Of a stretch of DNA of 64,000 nt, positions 9,194-16,263 are shown piece after piece. The stretch comes from Ruminiclostridium herbifermentans (GTDB lineage: Bacteria > Bacillota > Clostridia > Acetivibrionales > DSM-1351). Location of the stretch: contig NZ_CP061336.1 in the NCBI RefSeq assembly GCF_005473905.2, positions 1,286,501 through 1,350,500 on the forward strand, given 5' to 3'. The notes under the pieces are model-generated. The model was not told where the DNA came from and ran no database searches. It saw nothing but the letters and a program-made list of their open reading frames with translations. Position 1 is the stretch's first letter, and every line of letters begins with the position of its first letter. Both the position numbers and the translations under genes were made by a program.

Positions 9194-10367
9194 TACTGTT
9201 TCTTCCTCAAAAGCGTTTAATTTAAAGAAATTGACAAACAGCAAAGGCTTTTCAGCATTTACAGCTGCATTACTTGCTATTTTGATGGGACTTATTTTTG
9301 GATTTATTATTATGCTAATAGCAAGTCCAGCTAACTCAATTGCGGGCTTTCAGACGGTTCTATTTGGAGGGCTCAATAGAATTGGAGATGTGTTCTATTT
9401 TGCAACACCTATTTTAATGACTGGTCTTTCTGTAGGATTTGCATTCAAAATGGGATTGTTTAATATAGGGGCATCAGGCCAATATACAATGGGTATGTTT
9501 TTTGCATTATATGTTGGTTTTATGTGGGACTTGCCTGATAGTATACATTGGGTTGTTTGTATAATAGCAGGAATGGTTGGCGGTTTGATATGGGGCTTTA
9601 TACCAGGTATACTAAAAGCGTTATTAAATGTAAATGAGGTTATTACTTCAATTATGTTTAACTATATAGGAATGTATCTGGTGGACATGCTTGTACAGAG
9701 TAATTCTACAATGTATATATCATCAAAGACCAGAACAGCATATCTTCCTCAGTCAGCACAGATTCCTACTTTGGGAATTAAAAATTCTGGTGTAAATGTA
9801 GCAATTTTTATTGGAATTGCTTTTGCAATTATCCTATATATAGTTTTAAATAAAACAATATTTGGTTATGAATTAAAAGCTACAGGCTATAACAAGCATG
9901 CAAGCATTTATGCAGGAATGAATGGAAAGCGAAATATAATACTTACAATGGTAATTGCAGGGGCTATGTCAGGACTTGGAGGAGCATTTGCTATATTGGC
10001 GCCATCCACAATTGCTGGCAGCAGCATGACTTATGAGCCAGTTAGTGTAATTGCCGCAAATGGTTTTAATGGTATTGCAGTTGCTTTGCTTGGAAGCTCT
10101 AACCCTATAGGAATTATTTTTTCTGCACTGTTTATCTCCTACATACAGCGTGGAGGAACACTTGCAAGTTTGTGCGGCTATAAGCCTGAAATAATTGATG
10201 TTGTAATTGCGGTAACTATTTATTTTTCAGCATTTGCAATGATTATGAATGCAACAGTAGCTAAAGTATTTAAAAAGCGTCGTGATAATAAACGTAAGAA
10301 TACAAACTTAGTTGGCAATTCTGAAGCAGATGAGGCCATAAGTGGTGATAGAAAGGGAGAGGCGTAA
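9183..10367 (+). CDS. Nucleoside-type ABC transporter permease (NupP-like)
   Basis: Membrane subunit of 394 residues with about eight to ten hydrophobic helices, of the BPD_transp_2 (branched-chain amino-acid/ribose/nucleoside) superfamily. Family-like segments include KMGLFNIGASGQYTMG, NEVITSIMFNYIG and the loop GYELKATGYNKHASIYAGMN, which contacts the ATPase. AAAGGAGG lies just before ATG 9183, inside the ATPase gene. The hydrophilic C-terminal tail is lysine-rich then acidic. It pairs with the second permease downstream to form a heterodimeric channel. Confidence 0.9.
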   Translation: MQNNTVSSSKAFNLKKLTNSKGFSAFTAALLAILMGLIFGFIIMLIASPANSIAGFQTVLFGGLNRIGDVFYFATPILMTGLSVGFAFKMGLFNIGASGQYTMGMFFALYVGFMWDLPDSIHWVVCIIAGMVGGLIWGFIPGILKALLNVNEVITSIMFNYIGMYLVDMLVQSNSTMYISSKTRTAYLPQSAQIPTLGIKNSGVNVAIFIGIAFAIILYIVLNKTIFGYELKATGYNKHASIYAGMNGKRNIILTMVIAGAMSGLGGAFAILAPSTIAGSSMTYEPVSVIAANGFNGIAVALLGSSNPIGIIFSALFISYIQRGGTLASLCGYKPEIIDVVIAVTIYFSAFAMIMNATVAKVFKKRRDNKRKNTNLVGNSEADEAISGDRKGEA

Positions 10368-10560
10368 GGCTGAAAAAATAAATATTAAAAGGAGGGAGCA
10401 AATCCTTAGTGATAATCAAATAATAAACTCAACTTTACCAAATAGGTATTGATATAAGAAACAATTAATAATAAAAAAATTGCTTAGACTATTTGTTGCT
10501 GTGTTTGCAGATTCTTTACTGGAAAAGTTGAGTAATAAATTATTATGCTAGGGTATGATT
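10368..10560 (+). other. Unusual spacer between the two permease genes
   Basis: A strong ribosome site (AAAAGGAGGGAG, about 10387-10398) has no usable ORF after it. CTCAACTTT (10428-10436) is complementary to AAAGTTGAG (10524-10532), bracketing 87 bases. In related operons these permease genes are nearly adjacent, so the spacer may be a small insertion that separated the second permease from its original ribosome site. That origin is inference. Confidence 0.35.
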
Positions 10561-11526
10561 ATGGATACTTTATATTATTTAATACAAAATACGCTTCCGG
10601 TTGCCATCCCTTTACTATTGGTGGCACTGGGCGGTATGTTCAGTGAACGCAGTGGTGTAATTAATATAGCGCTGGAAGGTATAATGTTATTTGGTGCATT
10701 TTTTGGCTGCTTATGTGTTTTCTTTATACAGGATACTGCAATTAATGCGCAGTTAATGCTGCTTATCGGTATGATTATTGCAGCAGTTGGAGGCTTTATT
10801 TATTCGATGCTGTTGTCAATTGCGGCTGTAAATTTGAAAGCAGACCAGACAATTAGTGGAACAGCTCTTAATATGCTGATTCCAGCTATTATACTTCTAT
10901 TTTCTAAAATGTTTTTTAACAGTGACGGTATAACAACGGATGTGAATTTTTACATTAAAAAAGTTCCTGTACTAGGTGACATACCTGTTATTGGTAAAAT
11001 GTTGTTCCAAAATACTTATATTACTGTGTATATAGGAATTGTCGCACTTATTATATCCACTATTGTGTTTTATAAAACAAAGTTTGGCTTGCGCCTTCGT
11101 GCATGTGGTGAACATCCTCATGCAGCTGACTCGGTTGGTATAAATGTTTATTTTATGCGCCATGCTGGTGTGGGTATTTCTGGAATACTTGGCGGCACTG
11201 GAGGATTTTTCTACGCAGTAGGTGTAATGAATGGCAATGCAAATGGTCATACAGGTGTTGCAGGATTTGGATTTCTTGCACTTGCAGTAATGATATTCGG
11301 ACAATGGAAGCCAATTAAAATAATGTTTGCAGCTTTGTTCTTTGCATTTCTGAGAACCATAGCTTATTCTGTTTCGCTAATTCCATTTTTGTCGGCATTG
11401 AATATAAATAGTACTTTTTATAAGATGCTTCCATATATCGCAACTATGGTTGTACTTGCGTTTACATCGAAAAGGTCAAGAGCGCCTAAAGCAGAGGGCA
11501 TACCTTATGATAAGGGGTTAAGATAG
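10561..11526 (+). CDS. Nucleoside-type ABC transporter permease (NupQ-like)
   Basis: Second membrane subunit (about 321 residues, BPD_transp_2 superfamily). Features: GGMFSERSGVINIALEGIMLFGA near the N-terminus, which is characteristic of this permease class, the ATPase-contact loop GLRLRACGEHPHAADSVGIN near residue 180, and about eight helices. AGGG at 10550-10553 is one base before ATG 10555 but seven before ATG 10561, so I prefer the latter. This ribosome site is weak compared with the unused one at ~10390. It completes the binding protein, ATPase and two-permease set. Confidence 0.88.
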   Translation: MDTLYYLIQNTLPVAIPLLLVALGGMFSERSGVINIALEGIMLFGAFFGCLCVFFIQDTAINAQLMLLIGMIIAAVGGFIYSMLLSIAAVNLKADQTISGTALNMLIPAIILLFSKMFFNSDGITTDVNFYIKKVPVLGDIPVIGKMLFQNTYITVYIGIVALIISTIVFYKTKFGLRLRACGEHPHAADSVGINVYFMRHAGVGISGILGGTGGFFYAVGVMNGNANGHTGVAGFGFLALAVMIFGQWKPIKIMFAALFFAFLRTIAYSVSLIPFLSALNINSTFYKMLPYIATMVVLAFTSKRSRAPKAEGIPYDKGLR

Positions 11527-11554
11527 ACATTTTACTTATATAATGGTTTTGTAG

Positions 11555-11598
11555 CGCTACAGTCTGGTACTTATAAGGCTTGTAGCGTTTGCTTTTTT
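11555..11598 (+). terminator. Terminator of the nucleoside importer operon
   Basis: CGCTACA (11555-11561) pairs with TGTAGCG (11581-11587) and is followed by TTTGCTTTTTT. It lies 28 bases after the last permease stop. Confidence 0.7.
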
Positions 11599-11737
11599 AT
11601 GAGAGTATATTTATTGACTGGTATGGGAATGAATTTTATATGAAAATGAGTAGGTATTATCAGCAATTTTGGTTTTTCATATATAAGGTTTTTATTTGCC
11701 CAAAGCTGAAATATGATGTATAAAATATTGTTATATA

Positions 11738-11765
11738 TTGTTAGATAAAGTATATTTGTTATAAT
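11738..11765 (+). promoter_or_regulatory. Promoter candidate for the engB operon
   Basis: TTGTTA (11738-11743) and a perfect TATAAT (11760-11765) with 16 bases between. It implies a leader of roughly 365 bases before engB. Confidence 0.5.
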
Positions 11766-11769
11766 ATAA

Positions 11770-12138
11770 TAGCTATAGATAATAGATATAAAATGGACAA
11801 AATAGATTATAAGAGTGGTGTTTGAAAATAGCGAATGTGTTGTATTTTGTTTAGATTAATTAACGCTTAACGCTAATTATTTATTAACCTTGTGGGTAAA
11901 AATAATAGTACTGTTATGCTTCCGTACAAGTAACACTAAGGGTAACATAATAGTACTGAGTATACTTGTACTTCCGTACAAACTTATCTAAATGTGTACT
12001 TACAAGATATTTGTTGAATTAGTATTGGTTCAGAATAATTAATTATACCGTCAAACTTATTTCAAAATAATTAGCATAACGAGCTAAATTAGCATTTGTA
12101 AATACATTAACATTTAAAAATATGAAAGGAACAGCGAT
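11770..12138 (+). repeat. Long engB leader with duplicated short hairpin sequence
   Basis: No gene is seen. ATAATAGTACTG occurs near 11906 and 11949, and CTTCCGTACAA near 11921 and 11971. The second is part of a small hairpin, TTGTAC-TTCC-GTACAA. A diverged relative, TTGTAC-TCGC-GTAC, occurs at about 14743 after a similar TTATCTAA, and both places are followed some 70-80 bases later by a stretch resembling ACGAG[CT]TAAATT. Function unknown; it could be a decayed dispersed repeat or a leader fold. Confidence 0.4.
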
Positions 12139-12804
12139 ATGATAATAAAAAATGCAGAACATGAAATTACAGCTGTAAAGCCAAATCAATATCCGGTTAC
12201 AGGGTTTCCAGAGGTTGCTTTTGTGGGCAGATCAAATGTGGGAAAGTCCTCAATAATTAATACCTTGTTAAATAGAAAAAATCTTGCAAGAGTGGGTCAA
12301 ACGCCGGGCAAAACAAGACAAATTAATTTTTTTGCTGTAAATGGTAATTTTTACTTAGTAGATTTGCCAGGCTATGGCTTTGCAAATGTATCAAAGGAAA
12401 TGAAGGCTTCTTGGGAAAAAATAATTGAAACCTATTTGTATTCAAGAAGACAAAATCAACTTAAGTTAGTAGTAATGCTTGTGGATATCAGACATTCACC
12501 CAGCAAAGACGATATAGTAATGTATCAATGGATTAAGGGATATGGAATGAATTCAATTATTGTTGCTACGAAGGCTGATAAAATAACCCGATCCCAAATA
12601 AATATCAGGCTCAATGATATCAGAAAGGTGCTTCAGTTGGATAAATCAACTAAAATTATACCTTTTTCCTCTGAGAAAAGAACAGGTAGAGAGGAAGTTC
12701 TTGAGGAGATAGGCAGAAGTTTGTTTGGGGATGAAACAGCTGTAGAGCAATCAGCAGCGGGAGATGTAAAAAAAGAAGGTGCAGACAAAACCGGTCAAGG
12801 GTGA
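12139..12804 (+). CDS. engB: Ribosome biogenesis GTPase YsxC/EngB
   Basis: Essential GTPase needed for assembly of the 50S ribosomal subunit. G1 GRSNVGKSS is near residue 30, the G2 threonine region TPGKTRQINF near 55, G3 DLPGYGFA near 75 and G4 TKADK near 144. The conserved core ends near residue 196; the remaining ~25 residues are a charged tail. AAAGGA precedes ATG 12139. The frame stops at TGA 12802-12804 but remains open for 46 more codons, so the ancestral protein was probably about 268 residues with an acidic tail (see next entry). The core is complete, so function should be kept. Confidence 0.93.
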   Translation: MIIKNAEHEITAVKPNQYPVTGFPEVAFVGRSNVGKSSIINTLLNRKNLARVGQTPGKTRQINFFAVNGNFYLVDLPGYGFANVSKEMKASWEKIIETYLYSRRQNQLKLVVMLVDIRHSPSKDDIVMYQWIKGYGMNSIIVATKADKITRSQINIRLNDIRKVLQLDKSTKIIPFSSEKRTGREEVLEEIGRSLFGDETAVEQSAAGDVKKEGADKTGQG

Positions 12805-12945
12805 GAATCAGCTCAAAAGGTAAATAGCAAGCAAACAGAGACAGCACAAGAAATTGATGAACTAGTGGAACTGGACAAGCTGGATGATTCCGAATTAGCT
12901 GAAGATATAGAGGAACAAATAGAAATTGAGGAGCCAGCAGAGTAG
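12805..12945 (+). pseudogene. In-frame acidic tail of engB beyond a UGA codon
   Basis: Directly after the engB TGA, the same frame runs 46 sense codons to a TAG at 12943-12945. It encodes an acidic, low-complexity tail (EIDELVELDK, ELAEDIEEQIEIEE). It has coding character and no start or ribosome site of its own, and the next gene begins only 35 bases later. The simplest reading is a nonsense mutation (or readthrough) that trims a dispensable tail. Confidence 0.6.
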
Positions 12946-12979
12946 TTACTCAAAACAGTACGGTTATGGAGCAGTGATT

Positions 12980-14257
12980 ATGGATAAGAATGATTATAAA
13001 AGTGATTATAAAAATGATTATAAAAAAGAAGAAGAAAAACTGAGAAAAAAGCTGAGAAGCATGAGAATTATCGCAACGTCTCTGCTGGTATTTATGGCAA
13101 TTGTTTTTATTGTGTTCAGAAGATATGAGGATAGAGGTTTATTTTTTTCATCTGTAGCCGCATTTGCTGAGGCTTCAATGGTGGGAGCACTTGCAGATTG
13201 GTTTGCAGTGGTTGCTATATTTAAGCATCCTTTAGGCTTAAAAATCATACCACATACTGCCATTATTCAGAATAACAAGCAGAGGATTGCAAAAGCATTA
13301 TCTAATTTTGTTGTATCAAATTTTTTCACTCCTGAAATCATTAAAGCAAAGTTGGATAAGGTTAGTATTTCTGAAAAGATATTTGGTTATATTCAACAAA
13401 ACAAGAGTTCTATTGCAAAAGCCATTTCCAATAAGCTTCCTGAAATAGTTGATTCAGTTGATGATGATACTAAGGTTTCAGAACTTGTGAAGCAGCAGAT
13501 TGATAGAAAAATTGAAGCTGTAAAATTATATCCTATGCTGGCTACTATTTTGAAGCCAATACTTGAAGGGGGACATCATAAACCAATTGTTAAAGGTCTT
13601 TTGAATTCTACATATAATTATATTGGAGAGAATAAAGATAAAACTATGCTTGTTTTGGGAGGAATAAACAAAACCTTAACAATGCCTTTTATTGGTGATC
13701 TTGTCTATAGAAAGATTTTAGAATTTTTGTATACACAAGCTGAGGAAATTGATACAAATGAAGAGGTTGAGGTAAATAAGCTTTTGTTATCGGCACTTCC
13801 AAAGCTCATTGAGGATATGGAAAATTCACAGGAACTGATTAGCAAAGGAGAACTGCTAAAAGAGCAGATAATTAATTCTGAACTATATGGTGAACTTCAG
13901 AATAAGCTAGTTGATGTTGTGCTTGATTTCAAAAATTCTATAATGACTGATGAAGAAAGGTTAACCGAAAGAGTAAGTGCAATATTGGATAAGCTTGTAT
14001 TAATAATTTCTGAAAACAATAGGCTTCAAGACAGCGTTGATAGCGCGATAATTGATACTATTGAGGGTATTGTTTCTCAATATGGGAATAAGGTTGGTGA
14101 CCTTATTTATGATACAATGGACAGCTGGGAAACTAAGAGCATGGTTGACAAGCTTGAAGTACAGGTTGGAGCTGACTTGCAGTACATTCGAATTAACGGT
14201 ACAGTAATAGGTGGTTTAGCTGGGTTAGCTATTCATTTGCTGACAGTGTTGTTTTAA
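12980..14257 (+). CDS. DUF445 family membrane protein
   Basis: About 425 residues. A hydrophobic helix near residue 30 (IIATSLLVFMAIVFIVF) is followed by the DUF445 hallmark ALADWFAVVAIFKHPLGL with IPHTAIIQNNKQRIAKAL. A long, mostly helical charged region follows, and a C-terminal membrane helix (GTVIGGLAGLAIHLLTVL). Function of the family is not established; members are inner-membrane proteins. ATG 12980 has GGAG eight bases upstream. An in-frame earlier start at 12926 lies inside the engB tail and lacks a ribosome site. Likely co-transcribed with engB. Confidence 0.85.
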   Translation: MDKNDYKSDYKNDYKKEEEKLRKKLRSMRIIATSLLVFMAIVFIVFRRYEDRGLFFSSVAAFAEASMVGALADWFAVVAIFKHPLGLKIIPHTAIIQNNKQRIAKALSNFVVSNFFTPEIIKAKLDKVSISEKIFGYIQQNKSSIAKAISNKLPEIVDSVDDDTKVSELVKQQIDRKIEAVKLYPMLATILKPILEGGHHKPIVKGLLNSTYNYIGENKDKTMLVLGGINKTLTMPFIGDLVYRKILEFLYTQAEEIDTNEEVEVNKLLLSALPKLIEDMENSQELISKGELLKEQIINSELYGELQNKLVDVVLDFKNSIMTDEERLTERVSAILDKLVLIISENNRLQDSVDSAIIDTIEGIVSQYGNKVGDLIYDTMDSWETKSMVDKLEVQVGADLQYIRINGTVIGGLAGLAIHLLTVLF

Positions 14258-14396
14258 GCTAAATGTTGGTTCATTTTAGTTATTTATGGCGCCGAATACA
14301 CTAAACATATATGCTTCATTGTTTTGTGGGGCTGATGTAAAGTAAAAGTAGCTGTATACTGATGTCTTATTGCAAAAAATATTACTAAGTAGAAAA

Positions 14397-14640
14397 ATAT
14401 ATCTAGTTGCTAAGCTTGGTTAGAAATTGAAGCTAGAAATAGTAGGTGAACAACAAGTATTGTAGCCGACACAGCGAAAAAAAATAGCTGTGAGTATTAA
14501 CCCGAGACAAGGTGTCTTGGTTAAACGTTCGGTGGAAGTGCTTGTTCTTCACCTTAATTATTTTAGAGTCAATTTCGTGAGCGAGCCATAGATATATATT
14601 GCATGGGAGTACTATTTGAGCAGTTTACTTTTGATATATA
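14397..14640 (+). ncRNA. Structured non-coding RNA candidate, copy A
   Basis: This ~244-base stretch matches the minus strand of 57795-58038 at roughly four of five positions by eye, and neither has a coding frame. Paired elements shared by both: outer arm ATCTA..TTGC with its partner near 14585; GAAATTGA (14423) with TCAATTTC (14568); GGTGAACAACAAG with CTTGTTCTTCACC (14541); hairpin CACAGC/GCTGTG (14470 and 14487) with unlike loops in the two copies; and GCCGA near 14465 pairing with TCGGT near 14529. The core GAGTATTAACCCGAGACA is identical in both. It lies between the DUF445 gene and reverse rubrerythrin. I could not assign a known family; the raiA-type clostridial RNA is one candidate to test. 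Confidence 0.65.
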
Positions 14641-15042
14641 TATTATTTTTTGTTTTGCAACAGCACTCAGTAGAATCAACTATTATTCTTCACTTACAAA
14701 TTTAAGCAAATATCTTTAACCAAGTAACCCATTTATCTAAGTTGTACTCGCGTACCAGTATAAGGAATAAGTAGTTATCTACAAACTCAGTTTAATATAA
14801 ACTAGTACAACGAGTTAAATTTTCTAAATTAACTATAGCGATTAATATTGCTAAACTCAAAGTGTCTCATTTTTCAAGGGTTTATTTTCAAAATAGCAAA
14901 AATAGCACTTTTTAAAATTAATTTGTTTTAAACTTTTCCTCCGTGGTATATATATTACTGTCGCTGCTAAACCATTTAGTTAGCGGCTGAGAAAACATTA
15001 AAGTACATAAAATTATATAAATTATAGGAGGATTTTGGTATT
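14641..15042 (+). promoter_or_regulatory. Reverse rubrerythrin upstream region: promoter, hairpin and PerR-like box
   Basis: TTGTTT (14923-14928) and TATATA (14947-14952), 18 bases apart, form a promoter candidate. The following leader holds an imperfect hairpin at about 14955-14990 (GCTGCTAAAC with GTTAGCGGC). TTATATAAATTATAG at 15013-15027 matches 11 of the 14 fixed positions of the PerR box (TTATAAT-N-ATTATAA), next to the ribosome site. PerR control of rubrerythrins is known in clostridia; this site is only a candidate. The part at 14641-14850 is AT-rich with one weak relative of the engB-leader hairpin. Confidence 0.4.
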
Positions 15043-15591
15043 ATGAAAAAATTTGTTTGTTCAGTTTGTGGATATGTTCATACAGGAGATACAGCTCCAG
15101 ATAATTGCCCTCAGTGTAAGGCTGCAAAGGAAAAATTTGTTGAACAGAAAGAAGCTTCAGCTGCTTTTGCTGATGAACACAGAATTGGTGTTGCTCAAGG
15201 CGTTGATGCAGAAGTTTTAGAAGGATTAAGAGCTAATTTTATGGGAGAATGTACTGAAGTAGGAATGTACCTTGCTATGGCGAGACAGGCTGAGCGTGAA
15301 GGATATCCTGAAATCGGTGCTTTCTATAAGCTAGCTGCTTGGGAAGAAGCTGAACATGCTGCAAAGTTTGCAGAACTTTTAGGAGAGGTTGTTTTCCCAG
15401 ATACAAAGAAGAACCTTCAATTGAGAGCAGAAGCTGAGCATGGTGCTTGCCAAGGAAAGAAAGACCTTGCTACAAAAGCAAAGCAGCTCAACTATGATGC
15501 AATCCATGACACTGTGCATGAAATGTGCAAGGACGAAGCAAGACATGGAGCAGGTTTCAGAGGACTTTTGAAGAGATATTTTGGTGAATAA
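15043..15591 (+). CDS. Reverse rubrerythrin (rubredoxin domain first)
   Basis: 182 residues in which the rubredoxin-like domain comes first ([10 protein letters not shown] and CPQCK, residues 5-25) and the ferritin-like di-iron bundle second ([32 protein letters not shown] ligand segments). This order defines reverse rubrerythrins, which in Clostridium acetobutylicum act in NADH-dependent peroxide and oxygen detoxification under PerR control. AGGAGG is at 15026-15031 before ATG 15043. It is a single gene followed by a terminator. It complements the classical rubrerythrin at 2.1 kb. Confidence 0.93.
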   Translation: MKKFVCSVCGYVHTGDTAPDNCPQCKAAKEKFVEQKEASAAFADEHRIGVAQGVDAEVLEGLRANFMGECTEVGMYLAMARQAEREGYPEIGAFYKLAAWEEAEHAAKFAELLGEVVFPDTKKNLQLRAEAEHGACQGKKDLATKAKQLNYDAIHDTVHEMCKDEARHGAGFRGLLKRYFGE

Positions 15592-15592
15592 A

Positions 15593-15643
15593 AATATAAA
15601 ATGATATGAAAAAATACAATTCTCATTATCAGCAAATCGTTGA
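15593..15643 (+). repeat. 50-bp dispersed repeat, copy 1 (terminator 5' part)
   Basis: Nearly the same sequence occurs at 42536-42584. AATATAAAATGATAT and AATACAATTCTCATTATCAGC (cited in two pieces) are shared, with only small differences between and after. In both places it forms the left part of a terminator just after a gene. Confidence 0.7.
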
Positions 15644-15705
15644 AAAATAAGGCTTACAGCTTTAGTTCACGAAACTGATTTTAAGAATTGTATTTTTTTA
15701 TATTT
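15613..15705 (+). terminator. Terminator of reverse rubrerythrin
   Basis: AATACAATTCT (15613-15623) pairs with AGAATTGTATT (15684-15694), followed by TTTTTATATTTTT. The 60-base loop is long for an intrinsic terminator. Confidence 0.55.
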
Positions 15706-15810
15706 TTGTTTATTAAAATGTATATTTATTTTTGGTGGGAAAACGGTGGGAAAATCATCGTTTTTTTTATTGCACTGAATAGATTGAAAATAATTAAAAT
15801 GGTTTCTGTA

Positions 15811-15839
15811 TTGATTTTATTCGTTTAAAGGTATATAAT
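15811..15839 (+). promoter_or_regulatory. Strong promoter candidate of the defence island
   Basis: TTGATT (15811-15816), a 17-base spacer and a perfect TATAAT (15834-15839). It lies about 140 bases before the first gene of the restriction island, with no gene between. Just upstream, GGTGGGAAAA is repeated in tandem near 15734, of unknown meaning. Confidence 0.65.
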
Positions 15840-15869
15840 CATTGCAATAATTAGTAAATTGTTATGCAT

Positions 15870-15955
15870 AGTAGCTTGAACCTCTTTTATCAAAGGGATA
15901 TAAGCATATCACATTAGAGGCTAAGCCCTACGCAATTGTAGGGCTTTATTAGTAT
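15870..15955 (+). promoter_or_regulatory. Attenuator-like leader of the defence island
   Basis: AAGCCCTAC (15923-15931) pairs with GTAGGGCTT (15938-15946), giving a compact terminator-like hairpin with only a short T-rich tail, 30 bases before the first gene. Upstream, CCTCT (~15882) can pair with AGAGG (~15916), which abuts the hairpin. Such alternatives are typical of attenuation leaders, but no ligand-binding core is recognised. Confidence 0.4.
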
Positions 15956-15976
15956 AAAGCATGGGGAGGTCATACC

Positions 15977-16246
15977 GTGGATTATATTTCAGCTGCTCAA
16001 GCAGCAGAAAAATGGGGCATTACAGTAAAACGCGTCCAAGTGTTATGTAAGGAAAACCGCATACATGGTGTTGAGCGAATAGGCCGGGAATGGCTTATTC
16101 CGATGAATGCAGAGAAACCTGCCGACGCAAGGATCAAGAGCGGTGAATATATTGGTTTTTCAAAGAAGTATCGCGGTAAAAAGGATAACAATGAAATTAA
16201 CGAAGGCTACAAAGTAGGAGAATCGGATAAAAGTTTTGATTATTAA
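15977..16246 (+). CDS. Small helix-turn-helix DNA-binding protein
   Basis: 89 residues. The first ~50 form an excisionase/MerR-like winged helix (SAAQAAEKWGITVKRVQVLC then GVERIGREWLIP), and the rest is basic then polar with no recognised fold. GGGGAGG precedes the GTG start at 15977. It is the first gene of the island and ends 17 bases before the helicase, so it is likely its transcriptional regulator. An excisionase-like role is an alternative, though no integrase is seen. Confidence 0.7.
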   Translation: MDYISAAQAAEKWGITVKRVQVLCKENRIHGVERIGREWLIPMNAEKPADARIKSGEYIGFSKKYRGKKDNNEINEGYKVGESDKSFDY

Positions 16247-16263
16247 TTTTGGAGGGGAAACCG

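Noticed and set aside
10972-11304. 110-codon minus-strand ORF opposite the second permease
   Set aside because: Antisense shadow with low-complexity Thr/Ser/Cys composition; the permease frame has clear family motifs.
12802-12804. UGA in engB as a selenocysteine codon
   Set aside because: EngB is not a selenoprotein family and the UGA lies in a non-conserved acidic tail; nonsense mutation is simpler.
15613-15636. Fur box in the shared terminator repeat (TGATAATGAGAATTG on the minus strand)
   Set aside because: Only one half-site fits the 7-1-7 Fur pattern, and it sits at gene ends rather than at promoters.
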